Shown: positions 22,753 through 34,075, counted from the stretch's first letter. The stretch: 64,000 nt of DNA from Leucaena leucocephala (GCA_037074615.1 CM073532.1:11043501-11107500), one strand, 5' to 3'. The notes: generated by a model from the sequence alone, not told the origin. Made by a program: numbers and translations.

Positions 22753-22974
22753 AGTATTTGTCTTTCACTGAATACATTTTTCTGTTCAAATTGTAGCATT
22801 TTTGTATTGAGTTTTATTCAATGAATAATATAATGAGCAATTGAATTATATATGTCTCTGGCATCTTGAACTGATGATGATCGATGATTGCGTCATATAT
22901 TACAGTTGGGCAGTTTACTTCTGAAGCTTCAGGCCAACGAAATCTATCAAATATAAATTTAATAACATCTACAT

Positions 22975-23395
22975 CGGAGGTATATACCCACCGGTGTAGT
23001 AACAACATATATAAATTAAATTTAATAACATCTACACCGTCCCAATATTCAACCGGTGTTAAAAATTGAACAATCTACACCGTCCCAATATTCCAACCGG
23101 TGTAGATGTTAAAACATAATACACCGGATGTAAATGTGAACCGCTTTAACATGAAGACCGGTGTAAAAAAGTCTACATTCTACGCACCGTCCCATATTTA
23201 ACCGGTGTTAACATTTGAAAAATAATACACCGGATGTAAATGTGAACCGATTTAAAATTTAGTCCGGTGTAAAAAATTATACATTCTACACCGGTAACAG
23301 GACAGGTGTAGAATGTCTGACTTTTTACACGGTCTGTTTCTACACCGGTTGTGTGTGCGATGTTGAATGCCATTTTCAACCGGTGTTGAAATGCT
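22975..23395. repeat. CACTA 3' subterminal palindrome cluster 4
   Basis: Dense repeats of CACCGGTG, 'ctacaccgtcccaatattc' and 'acaccggatgtaaatgtgaa' units, many arranged as ACACCG...CGGTGT foldbacks. They lie immediately inside the 3' terminus at 23409. Confidence 0.85.
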
Positions 23396-23412
23396 TTTTT
23401 CCAGCTGTGAAT

Positions 23413-23491
23413 GTGATAACATAATTAAGAAATTCATAAATCAACAATGCTCATAATACAATGATTAGTTCCTAGGGCACAATCTCCAACA
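23413..23491 (-). repeat. Solo Copia LTR, part 2
   Basis: Resumes the LTR after the CACTA target duplication. On the minus strand it begins TGTTGGAGATTGTGCCC, matching the LTR ends at 57703-57850. Confidence 0.85.
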
Positions 23492-23960
23492 GTTTTCCAC
23501 AGTTAAAAGTGCTTAAATATTGATAAATTACTTTATAAAAATAAATTGAATTTACTGGTTTTAAAATATTAATTAATTATAATTTCTTGTTAACGTGATT
23601 TGTAGTTGAAAAAATTTATAAAAATAATATGAAATTTAGTAAGTTAACCCAATAACATTTTTGAGTAAGAAAAAGACTATCGACACTGAAATTAAGGTTT
23701 TTTTAAGGGAGAATTATTTAGAGATTCTATAGAAGATAATTAATTATCTTAAAGTCCAATAACAACTAAACAACCTATTACGGTAAGTCATATGGTAGGA
23801 ATTGACAATATGTTTATGTTGACCACTTGTCATTGGGACTTTTTAGAGATTAAATCCCTTACATTCTTCTTTAATAGAATTTGACCAAAAAATTATTTTT
23901 CAAAATCTTTATTCCATAGTTATTATTTTATTCTAAATAAATAATAAAGCATAGAATATA
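23492..23960. other. Intergenic sequence between solo LTR and Copia element
   Basis: AT-rich DNA with no gene or recognised repeat; probably the older insertion substrate. Confidence 0.4.
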
Positions 23961-23965
23961 ATAGT

Positions 23966-24362
23966 TGTAGGTTTTCGGGCGTACTTGTAATCGGTTCTAA
24001 CTTCAGGGTCCCACACGGCAACTAGGCATCGTTACTGGCTCGGGTCTCTGGTACACAGTAAAGGCACACAAGAGATGATTGAAGAGATTCTGTTCTTCAT
24101 AAAGAGAAGAAGCTTCTTTGACGCAGAAAGCACACTTCGAACTGTGCTTCTGACATGAGAAAAATCAATTACTTTCCCCCAGTCATGCATGATCAGATAA
24201 TAGAGGAGTGGGTGGTTCCCTCATAACTGTTCCCACCATCAGTTTGAATATCCTTGGATATTCACACTGATGACCCAACTCCTTGGGTATTTCTGCTTTA
24301 GCCCCATACACATATGGGTCTGGTCCTAACACACCAATGGTGGACTGACCCATTTTTTTACA
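23966..24362 (-). repeat. Copia-2 3' LTR
   Basis: 397 bp, similar along its length to 31434-31838 with scattered substitutions and small indels. The adjoining internal end (24363-24377, TCTTCCACTCACACT) is the complement of a purine-rich tract. Confidence 0.92.
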
Positions 24363-25648
24363 TCTTCCACTCACACTTGGTGGGTTAGGGATCATTAGTT
24401 TAGACTCTCTTCTCCTTCTTTCATACTAAGTGCTTTGCCGTGACTACATGGGAACGACGTCTTCATCTAGGTGCCTATACTAAAAATCCCTTTTACATGA
24501 CCAACACAAGGCAACCTTTCCTTCGTGTAGCTTGAGTTTAATAATATGCCTCAAATGTCCTAGATTTATCGACATACACTTTTCTATGATAAATTTGATC
24601 CCTCTCAAATCAAACTTGACTCAGATTGCCTTTCTTGTAAGCCTAGTATCCATACTTATGAAAACAAAATATCATAAGGGACATGTCACAAACACTAGCA
24701 TACATATGTATATTGTAGGTAATCTTCCTTTCGCCCATATAACACTTTGATATGGATCAACCGCTTTCCTAGCATAATTCCTTAGATCGTATCTATCATG
24801 ATCGCAGGATATATGCTAAAGTAGCAGTCATTGAACCATACCTCCATGATATTGTCAAAGTCAAATGACACCAATGGAATGATCTTTCCTTCCTGGGGCT
24901 CACAGAGCAATGAAATAGGGATATTTCACTTGCTTCCCTTTTGCGGTTCTTCTAGCACATGCGGTATGAATCACATGCTATGGTGTTACTCTTCTACTTT
25001 AAGAGTGTATGTCATTTTGGATCTATTATAAACACCGTACAGATTTAAGCCTAGACACTCTCAGCATCTAAATCCAAATTCAACTTTATCTCTATGACAT
25101 CGATGTTGAAGGATTTGTTATCTGGCTATAGGAATCATGGAAGTAGGTTTCCATGGTTTGATCCAATTACATATATATGGATCTCATATCGACTTGCCAC
25201 ACTTTAGCTGAGGTGACATATAGTTTATCTTTATTCTCTACCATATCAGCACTCTTTGCCACTTTACTGGTGAACACAAATGTCTTATCTTTGCATACTC
25301 CACCTGAGCGTCAAAGGATGTTGCTCATGTGAGAGAGCCAACCTCTCTTGCCTATACGACATACTGGACATTGTATACTTTCATAGACAAATCAAGTAAT
25401 GATGAAAAACATAATTTCATCAATCATAAAAGCATTACATAAGGTTTGCATTTCACATTTTATGCATACCAAGAGCTTTTATATGTCTCTCAAAGAATTT
25501 TTTTTCTATTGGCTTTGTTAGGGGATCCGCTACCATATATTTGGTAGAATGTATAGCACGGTAACAATTTTCTGTATTATATAATCCCTCACAAAATTGT
25601 ACTTGATGTCAACATGCTTGGTCTTGCTAGGATACTTTGGTTTTTAGT
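24363..25648 (-). other. Copia-2 3' untranslated internal region and RNase H tail
   Basis: Non-coding internal DNA between the polypurine tract and the recognisable RNase H remnant. No intact frame. Confidence 0.5.
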
Positions 25649-25921
25649 CTAAGTTATGGCCGCAGTATTGCCCCAGTGCACTAATACCGGATTGATACTC
25701 TCATTTACAAATCCAAGGTATTCTATGAATCTTTTCAGCCACAAAATCTCTTGTACTGCTGCAGTGCATGCCACAAACTCAGCTTCTATAGAGTGTAAGG
25801 CAATGCATGTTTGCTTCTTGCTACTCCAATATATGGCGCCATTATTCAGCAAGAAGGTATAACCCGGAGTCGATCTAGTATCCCATAAGGTATAAATCTC
25901 TTCACTCATAACACAGTGCAT
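25649..25921 (-). pseudogene. Copia-2 RNase H fragment
   Basis: An open stretch with copia RNase H signatures: DTRSTPGYTFLLNNGAIYWSSKKQ is the family's block (quoted in part: STPGYTFLLNNGAI), followed by SIEAEFVACTAAVQEILWLK. The preceding polymerase part is separated by stops. It would have removed RNA from RNA-DNA hybrids in the copia replication cycle. Confidence 0.85.
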
Positions 25922-26275
25922 AATCAGCTGTACCCTGCAAGTATCTCAAGACCATGTTCACTGCTTTCTAGTGTTTCTCACTGGAATTTGACTAGAACTT
26001 GCTTACCAGCCCTACTGTATAATAGATATCTGGTCTTATACACATCATTGCATACATTAGACTGTCAACTGCACTAGCATATGGAAATTTTTCCATCTTA
26101 TTCTGGGACACATAATAGGACTCAAGGCTACTCTGATAGTCACAGGGATATCCATGGGATTGCAGTCTTTCATAATGAATCGCTTAAGTATCCTCTTGAT
26201 ATAACTCTCTTGTGAAAGAAAAAGGATTCTTCTTGAACGATCTCTTTAGATCTTAACTCCAAGTATGCATTATAC

Positions 26276-26730
26276 TTAATCCATGTCCTTCATTTTAAAG
26301 TTAGATGAGAGCCATTCTTTAATAGTTATTATCGAATCTTGACTATTTTCAGCCAATAGTATATCATCTATATATAAGGATAATATAACAAAATTATCCT
26401 TAAACCGCTTAATGTAGATGCAATGGTCTTCCCCTATCATCTGGAAGTTATATGAGGTTATTGCTTTATGAAATCTCAAATATCATTGTCAGAATAATTG
26501 TTTCAGTCCATAAATAGACCTTTTGAGTTTAGAGATCTTATTGTCCATTCCTTCTTAATGAAATCTAATGGTTGTTGCATATAGATTTCTTCATCTAGAT
26601 CACTATTTAAAAATATGGTTTTTTCATCCATCTGATATAATTCTATGTCTAAACTATTTACTATTGCCAGAATAATTCTTATAGAATTAAAGCCCACAAC
26701 AGGTGAGAATGTATCCTTATAATCTATCAT
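26276..26730 (-). pseudogene. Copia-2 reverse transcriptase remnants
   Basis: Two open pieces (26503-26730 and 26276-26479) separated by a break. The first has YKDTFSPVVGFNSIR and ELYQMDEKTIFLN, degenerate forms of copia RT blocks (family form roughly QMDVKTAFLNG). The second contains the YIDDILLA active-site block. Adjacent frames carry further RT similarity with stops. Confidence 0.85.
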
Positions 26731-27499
26731 TTCCTATTGTGTATATCCCTTTGCTACTAATCGAGCCTTATATTTATCAATTGATCTATCCATTTCTTCT
26801 TCTATTGCATTCTTCCATTCCTCCTTAGCAAGACCAGCCAAGGCTTCATGAATAGACCGGGGTTTATCATCCATTTCTAGAGTAACTAAGAGTGCTTCGT
26901 CTTCTATTTAGAAGCGTCTCTTTAGAACACTTTTCCTGTTACTCCTTATGACCGGAGCTACTTGCTTATATCTTTTTTTTTACTTGTCTCGATCTTTTTG
27001 TTGACCGTTCTTGGCTCCCACTCAGATTGATATACCTAGAGGATTCTAGTCTGTCAATTTATTCAGCACCGTTCTGTTCCTGAGTCTCATAAAGAGACAT
27101 AGTGTGGTAAACATCTCCCCTACTGGGAAATTATCTCAATGAATGTGGTATCTCTTGATTCTATTTCATAACTGTTCCATCTTTATTTTCACCTATGAAA
27201 ACTTACATTTGGACTATTTAGAGTACCTTATAAAGATACACTTCTTTCCTCTAGGACCCTACTTCCCAAACTTAAAGGAATCATCATGGATATATGCGAC
27301 TGACCCTCATGGTCTAAGGATGGTTAGATCTGACTTGTGTTTCGGCCATAACTCTTAGGGCGTGGAAGCGACTAATTTTGAGGGCACATGGTTAAGCATG
27401 AATATTGCTGTCAACAAAGTATCACCCTAATATGAAATTGAGCTATCATAGACCAACCATGTCTAGAAGAGTTCTGTTTCTTCTTTCAGCAACTCCATT

Positions 27500-28230
27500 C
27501 TTTTATGGAGTGCCATGGATAGTTAGTTACCTAATTATCCCTTTTTTCTTCACAGAGCTGTCTAAATTGATCAAATAAATATTCACAACCTCGATCAGTG
27601 CCAAAAGCTCTGATTTTATTGTCCATTTGATTCTTTATCTCATTAATGTATCATCTGAAACACTCAAGGGCCTCAGACTTATGTGAGATTAAATAGACAC
27701 GACCATATCATGAAAAGTCGTCAATAAAGTTAATGAAATACTAAGCTTCGTGCCTTGCCCTCACACTCATTGGACCATAAATGTCGGAATGGGTTAATTG
27801 CAATGGACTCTTAGTTCTTGTTCCCTTATCGAAAGACTTTCTTATTGCCTTGCCAGCTAGACAGTTTTCATCTAAGGATATTTTCATGCTTGCAATGGAA
27901 CCCAACAATCCTTCTTTTGCCAGTTTAATCATGCTATTTTGATTAATATGTCCTAGTCTAGCGTGCTAGGCATCATATCAATAATATTAGAAGAAATAGC
28001 AAAGCATTCATTAGCATTAGCACCACTAACAATATCCATAACAAAGAACTTTTTGAATAGGAAAGCTGAACCATAAGAGACAAAGTTGCTAAAAATATCT
28101 ACAACTTTATCATAGAAGTTCATATTAAACCCAAACTCTAAAAAATATAACATAGAGACCAAGTTCCGCAAGATATTGGGATCATGACACACATAATAGA
28201 GTATCAAGGTCTTCCCACCACACAAAGTAA
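27500..28230 (-). pseudogene. Copia-2 integrase / GAG-pre-integrase remnants
   Basis: The frame at 27741-27932 contains CLAGKAIRKSF and TKSPLQLTHSDIYGPMSV, the end of the GAG-pre-integrase zinc region and the first catalytic aspartate block (HSDIYGPM). Nearby frames (27953-28225) carry protease and pre-integrase-like sequence. Multiple stops break the region. Confidence 0.75.
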
Positions 28231-28439
28231 ATTTTTAGGTGTTAATACCTCTAACCTTGATCTTGCATTGCTCCCTACATAAAGCCACTTGCTTTGACAG
28301 TACTCCATAAAGGATTATCAATCCTTGGTTACATGATCTGTGGAGCTTTAATCAATAACCCAAGAAGAATAAATTGTTTCTGTTAGGAAAATAATACTAG
28401 AAACATATGAGGCATGCGAATTCACATAATTCACTAATA

Positions 28440-29400
28440 CCTTTTTACTTTCATCATGTTTAGAATAGTTACATGCGAAATGTCCCATCTTTTGGAAGGC
28501 AAAGCACTTGACCTTCTTCAGTCAAGTTTCTGGTTTCCGCCTTTCTGACCCTTCTTCTTGAATTATTTCTTGCCCTTTTGAAATTGAGGATCGCCTTTCT
28601 TCCATTTCTTTTGAAACTTCTTGCCCTCCTCGAAATATGCCTTTTAAATGGGAAGTGCCAGCATCCTAAGTCAAATAGGTCTGTCGATAAGTCTTGTAAG
28701 CCTCTAGACGCTCATCTTCTAGCTCCAAACGCCTAGTTGTATCGTTAAAAGTAATGATATTTTCATTGTGGGTTAAGTTGACTTTCATATGCCCTTAATC
28801 AGTAGGGAGTGATCTGATCATATTTTGCACTTACTGTTTGTCAGACAAGGTATGACCAACTTCCTTCAGCTCTCTGATCATGTTGGCTATTTCTCTCAGA
28901 TATTTCTTCATAGGAATGTTTGGCATAAGCTTATAGGCGTTTAACTTAATCATCAACCTCCTAAACTCAGTGGTAGAAACACTGCCAACTTTATCCTTTA
29001 GTACAATCCACATGGCTTAAGCAGTTTTGTGTGTCTCAAATTCACACATGATGTCATCTACCATGGTACTAAGAAGCGTGATTCTAGCTATGCTATTCGT
29101 CTTCCTCCAAGCCTAGTAAGCCTCTTAGTCTTTACTGTGCTGGGCTGGATTCCCAGCTTCAGGTTTAGCCATAGCAGTCGTCAAATGTTTAATAGCATCT
29201 TGTTCCTCTAAGATGTATTGGACCTTTCGATGCTAGATATCCCAATTATCCCCATTGACTTTTCATCCTTATTTAGTTTAGCAATAATGTTATTGGTTGT
29301 TATGTTCAGTTTTGAGCCAAATCTAGGTTCTCTTTTAAAGAGAATCGTACCAAAGAACATTTCAGTCATATAGCACAGTGAAGTATACAATGTCGTGTAC
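28440..29400 (-). pseudogene. Copia-2 gag remnant
   Basis: The open stretch at 28831-29013 (RLMIKLNAYKLMPNIPMKKY, IRELKEVGHTLSDKQ) is the copia gag core (UBN2/Retrotran_gag type). A degenerate CCHC knuckle (KMGHFACNYS) follows near 28490. Frameshifts separate the pieces. Confidence 0.75.
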
Positions 29401-29999
29401 TTATATTATTCTTGACTAGAAAATAATGACACTACAAGATCCACGATTAGGAGCATACATTTATATCTTCCATAACGTACACAAATACTAGCAACAATCA
29501 TTATGTGCTATTAAGAATCCTATATGAGACTTTAACAATAAAATACTACTTTTAGAATTCACATCTTCTAAAAGCTCCCACTTATAAGAAGCATGCTTAT
29601 GTTATACACGAATAATCAAATTACATTTTAAATAAAATAAGACCCCATATTCCATTTACAATACATGAAATTATGTATTCAAAAGCAATATAAAACATAA
29701 GGAGTACTAGTACTAAGAGATATCAATCAAGACAACATCAAAAAAAAAAAAAAATAGCTCTCCTTAATTTTCTAAGCTTTGGTGACTCAAACATAAATTT
29801 TGAAGTTCTCTCTATAGGGTCAATCCAGAAAGATTTTCTAGTGAGCCAGCCTCTGTCTCTTACTTACCTTATGTATTTTATCATGACTTTAGCGTAGAAT
29901 GTTTTTTTCTTATTAGTCATGAACTTGGCATAATCATGGAGAACTTTATAGATGTCTTTTTTTTTGTAAGTATAGTTGTTTGATCTTTAGCTATCCTCT

Positions 30000-30385
30000 A
30001 GCCAAAGCTGGGGTACTTGGGTTGGATTACTTCTTCTTCTTCCCCACTCATAAGTTATTTAGGAAGAGAAGGTGCAGAGTTAGATCCAGAATCTGTGAAT
30101 ATCAATTGAAGCTCCTCAGGTAGAGGTTCTTCCACTGGATCCTCCTCAGGGTTCTACTCAAGATCCTATTCTAGATCTATATCTAGATTTTCTTTAGGGT
30201 CCTCATCAAAATCTTCTTCTAAACCATTAATCTCTACAAGCTTCTCCGGATTCTCTTCTTCAAAAAAATTCAGGATCTGAATCCTCACTCTGAGTTTCAT
30301 TTTCTGAAACTTTATCATCCAGATGTGAGGAGTTTAAATAACTATATTCAATGATTTCAATACTACTTGAAGTCCTTCGACTCAT
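30000..30385 (-). pseudogene. Acidic N-terminal frame upstream of Copia-2 gag
   Basis: From an ATG at 30385 the minus strand reads MSRRTSSSIEIIEYSY and then a strongly acidic Glu/Asp-rich stretch with a few stops, ending near 30000. It may be the gag N-terminus or a separate leader ORF. I do not recognise the family. It is broken here. Confidence 0.4.
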
Positions 30386-31433
30386 TTTCACATAGAAATT
30401 CAATGATATAAATTATCATAATTTTCTAGAATTTTTAAACACCTAAAAGTGCTAGAAAATCCACTAAATACTCATAAACATGTCCATAATTGCCCCCAAA
30501 ATGGGCAAATTATATATCAAAATGAAGATTTTAATTTTAAGAATTTTTAGAAACAAACTGAACTTCAATCGGAGTCCGAACGCGCCCTCACGCACTCCTG
30601 GAAGATTAAATACAAAAAAATAAGAAAAATAAACAAACTCATTCTCGGCACTGGCACGTGAAGTCCTCACGACAGTCTGGAGCTGCCACGTGGCTCACTC
30701 ACCACGTGGCAGTTATGTAGAAAAAACTTTTTTTAAACATAATTTTGTTTTTTTTTAAATTATGGATCTGGGTCAGATCAACAGTCCAGTGCCCCTTGGC
30801 CTAATCCTCTATTTGTTTTTTCAAATTCAGGGCTGGGCCTCTTAGAAAGCCAAAACAATTTTTTTTTATTAGTTTTGCGTCTAGGCATTTCTTCAGCCCA
30901 AAACATTTTTTTTAACTTTTAAATAAGACGCCAAAACGACGTCATTTCATCTTGAGGTTATCTTCAACCTCCAGCCGGGTCATTATGACCCGTTTTGCAA
31001 AGGTGGACAGGTTCGTCAGACCTGTCACTTTTTCTCCTCCATGACTCTGCCGTTTGTCATCCATTTTTGAAATTTTTGGAGTCATTTTCCATTATTTTCA
31101 CTCTATGCAATAGGACTATTTTTAAAGCCTAAATCAGAGGTTTTTAGGTAATTCAATTTTACCCGAAGCTTCTCTCCTCTATAACTCTATCATCTGACGT
31201 CCATTTTTGACGTTCTTGGAGTCTATTCTCATTATTTTTGCGAGCTCTTCTCAATAGTACTAATTCTATAGGCTAATTCAGTTGTTTACAGAAATTCAAA
31301 AATTTATGTAACTACAGTATGTCCAATTTTCACTATTATCTTATCTCTGTAATATCTAATTGTGAAAAACTAATAGAAACAGATTCATGCAGCAAAAATA
31401 ATCACAAAAATAAGAACCAGGCTTTGGTACAAT
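30386..31433 (-). other. Copia-2 5' leader
   Basis: About 1 kb of non-coding leader between the 5' LTR and the first frame. It includes an inverted G-box pair near 30680-30715 and two imperfect ~135-bp direct repeats ('catccatttttgaaatttttgg' at ~31060, 'cgtccatttttgacgttcttgg' at ~31198). The primer-binding site at 31420-31432 matches the initiator-Met-tRNA complement at about 10 of 13 positions. Confidence 0.55.
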
Positions 31434-31838
31434 TGTAGGTGTTCGGGCATACCTGTAGTCGGTTCTAGCTTTAGGTACCCACATGGTAATCGGGCACCGT
31501 TACTGGACTCGGGTCTCTGGTACACAGCAAAGGCACACAAGAGAGGATTGAAGAGAGTCTGTTTCTGTTCTTCATAAAGAGAAGAAGCTTCTCTGACATA
31601 GAGAGCACACTCCGAAATATGCTTCTGACTTCTGAGAAAAACCAATTACTTTCCCCCAGTCGTGCATGATCAGATAATGGGGTAGTGGGTGGTTCCCTCA
31701 TAATTGTTCCCACCATTAGTTTGAATATCCTAGGATATTCACACTGATGACCCAACTCTTTGGGTATTTCTACTTTAGCCTCATACACATATAGTTTGAG
31801 CCTAACACACACAGGGTAGACTGGCCCTTTTTTCTACA
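31434..31838 (-). repeat. Copia-2 5' LTR
   Basis: 405 bp, the partner of 23966-24362. Immediately outside lies the ATAGT duplication (31839-31843). Confidence 0.92.
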
Positions 31839-32399
31839 ATAGTTATTATAATGATTGGATATATATCACTAATACGCAATGATAGGATATTTCATACTTC
31901 AGTATAGTAACAAATGAAGAAGTATGAAATACTTTTTTGGCTAAAAATTTTGAATATTTTAAGAAGTTTGTGTTTTATTTTGAAAATCTCAATCAAGGAT
32001 TGCTAAAAGAGTTTAATACCTAAAAATGTTCAATAGGTTGTGAATTTTTTCTGTAGAACCTGAGGACCAAATTGAAACATGAGAAATTACAAAAAGTACC
32101 CTTGCTTCTTCTTATTTTGTTTAAAAAAAGTCCACCCTCGTTTTGGACTTTCTACTATGCTTGTGTGAAAACTGAATACAATATATTTTGAAGGTTTACA
32201 AGCATACTTGTGTACAAAAGTGTATAAAAAATGTATCAAAATTGTGGGGGTTTGGTTAGATTAGTTGGAGTTGAGGGTGAATTATCTTATGTACAATTAC
32301 CATGTGGTACGTTATCACTTGGTGCACAATGGATGGTATTTGTAGGCCTTCGTTCTCCTTGTGATAGGAATACGGGACATAGTACACCTCCTTAGAGTT

Positions 32400-32669
32400 T
32401 TTCTTTTATACAAAATCTTTTAGAAAGGGGTTGAGCTTACCCACGATCCAAGGGTAGGGCGAAATCTTTATTCATCTTAGGCGATACTAATGTTGGGCAG
32501 GACAAACCGTCAATTACCCTTAAGCGTAAATGTAGGCACCAGAAGCTAGGATGCCTCCCCAAATATCACGACTAGAACTACAATAAAGTAGTACTCCCTA
32601 GAGATCAAACACGCTCCAAATAGTTATATGTCTCACCCATTTGCTAGCTGAACCCACGAAAGATGGGTG
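32400..32669 (-). repeat. Full-length SINE copy D with 16-bp target duplication
   Basis: Flanking ACACCTCCTTAGAGTT (32384-32399) and ACACCTCTTTAGAGTT (32670-32685) differ at one of 16 bases, defining a 270-bp insertion. On the minus strand it starts CACCCATCTTTCGTGGG. It has A-box-like GCTAGCAAATGGG and B-box-like GTTTGATCTC sequences, and ends TTTTGTATAAAAG. This is the best reference copy of the family in the window. Confidence 0.85.
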
Positions 32670-33323
32670 ACACCTCTTTAGAGTTGTTCTAAAGGAGGGG
32701 ATATTAGGCTTGTGAACTCTACATTTTTACCTGAGGCAGGTCTGGACCTTAAGCATTACACTTGTATATGTTTGAATGTATAAAAATATGTTTGAGCAAC
32801 AGTTTGCAAAATATGTTTGAAATGGCATTTGTTATGATTGTGGCATGTTTGTGAAATGGTTTTGCACAATAACTGAGTTTTCAGTATTTTATAAACCATC
32901 TTTTTAAAAAGGATTTGTGAATGTAAGATTGAATGCTAACTATACTGAGACATCATATCTCAGTGTTACCTTACTAATTTTCAGGTGAGGGTTTCACTAA
33001 GACGCAAGGGAACGTACTAGAAGAGAGGCACATGATGTATCATCCATTTATACTTTACTTTCTAGTCCTAGACCTTGTTCAAGTTATTGTTTGTGGTTTG
33101 AAGAACTTGAACATGATTCTTGTTGATTTCAACTATTATGACGATTTATAGATTTGATATATAATTTAAATATGGCTTGGGCTGAGCCCTCATTTTGGAA
33201 ACTTATTATGAATATATGCAAATAAATGTTTTAGTAAGTTAAATTGCTAGTGAATTGTTGTTGGGCTGAGACCAACCTACTGTGAACGGTTGATGCTTGA
33301 ATGAATAGAACTCTGTTAATGTA

Positions 33324-33360
33324 TTTGAAGTTTTTTTTTAATGAAATGGATTTGAAGTTT
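33324..33360 (-). repeat. Tail-only insertion at the same target as the adjacent SINE
   Basis: TTTGAAGTTT occurs at 33324-33333, 33351-33360 and again after the SINE at 33551-33560. Between the first two copies lie only 17 bp, T-rich then AATGAAATGGA. This looks like a tiny retroposition or a local duplication next to the SINE. Confidence 0.45.
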
Positions 33361-33550
33361 TTTTTTTGACAGAGTCCAAGTAGTATTCTCTGACTGATAG
33401 TGAGAGACAAATTTTCCCGAGTTAGATATCACCGAAATAGGCTTTATCTCTCTTAACAAAGTATTTTCTATACACACGCCTAATTCAAACTCAAGATATC
33501 ATATTTAAGGACTCAACTATCTATTAATTTTGTCAGACTTTGTAGGCGGC
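33361..33550 (-). repeat. SINE of a second family with 10-bp target duplication
   Basis: A 190-bp insert bounded by identical TTTGAAGTTT (33351-33360 and 33551-33560). On the minus strand it starts GCCGCCTACAAAG, has a B-box-like GAGTTTGAATTAGG and ends in an A run. It is unlike copies A-F. Confidence 0.65.
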
Positions 33551-33706
33551 TTTGAAGTTTATGTTTGGGCTGTAGAATGTTTATTTATAGCCTTGGTCTC
33601 AAAGTGTCCTAAGCCTTGTAATATATGTTTGGGATCCTAATGTTTCTTTTCCACGCTATTTGGTAAACATTTTGTAAAGTATACAATTATTTTAAAAGGG
33701 GTGTTA

Positions 33707-34075
33707 CACTAGAGGGTGAGGTTGACTTTATTGATAGAAGAGTAAGTGGCTCTTGATTCTTGAGTTAAACATTCTTTATATGTTTAAGAGGGTTACAAAC
33801 AAAATTTGGTGTTTGTTGAAGTTCATTTGCTTTTATTTTGTACGTGGATTTAAAATGGTTTGAATAGTGTTTTTGAACCATTATTATTATTATGCTTTTG
33901 GAATTTATTAGAAAGGTAGTTGTATTAGATCTCATCAAATATGGATTGTGGTTCTGGCCTAGCGAGGTCTTAGGCTTAAAAATTGGAAATTGATGAATTG
34001 TTGTTGGATTTGGACTTTGGGTCTTGGATATAATGTAATTGTGGTTATTTGACCTATATGCAATATAATGTAATT
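33707..34075. other. Intergenic sequence
   Basis: AT-rich DNA without gene; contains a short local duplication of TATAATGTAATTGTGG (34028-34043, and 34062-34079 approximately). Confidence 0.4.

Larger units (their letters stand above)
14691..23409 (+). mobile_element. CACTA (En/Spm-type) DNA transposon, 8.7 kb
   Basis: It begins CACTGGTGGAAAA and ends TTTTTTCCAGCTGTG. Over the first 13 bases the inverted termini match at 11 positions. The 3-bp AAT at 14688-14690 is repeated at 23410-23412, the 3-bp duplication expected of CACTA elements. Inside are a TNP2-type transposase, a Ptta/Ulp1 gene, a small extra ORF and clustered ACACCGGT palindromes. It sits inside a solo Copia LTR, which reads continuously once the element and one AAT are removed. 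The transposase is open and the element looks complete, though the second gene seems frameshifted. Confidence 0.95.
23961..31843 (-). mobile_element. Decayed full-length Ty1-copia element (Copia-2) with ATAGT duplication
   Basis: Two LTRs (23966-24362 and 31434-31838), both TGTAGG...ACA on the plus strand, flank about 7.1 kb of internal sequence. The 5-bp target duplication is ATAGT at 23961-23965 and 31839-31843. On the minus strand the order is 5' LTR, degenerate primer-binding site, gag, integrase, reverse transcriptase, RNase H, polypurine tract, 3' LTR, i.e. copia order. Every coding domain is broken by stops and frameshifts, so it cannot move by itself. Confidence 0.93.
32000..33706 (+). 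repeat. Probable gypsy LTR remnant with nested SINEs
   Basis: Non-coding sequence ending in AAAGGGGTGTTACA at about 33692-33706, a common 3' end of plant gypsy (chromovirus) LTRs. It has a typical LTR motif pair 'ctgagacatcatatctcag' near 32953. The 5' TG end was not found and no protein-coding region is attached. It is interrupted by SINEs at 32400-32669 and 33361-33550. Confidence 0.45.

Noticed and set aside
15680..23395. CRISPR-like array
   Set aside because: Repeats are palindromic ACACCGGT foldbacks within a CACTA element, irregularly spaced, in plant nuclear DNA.
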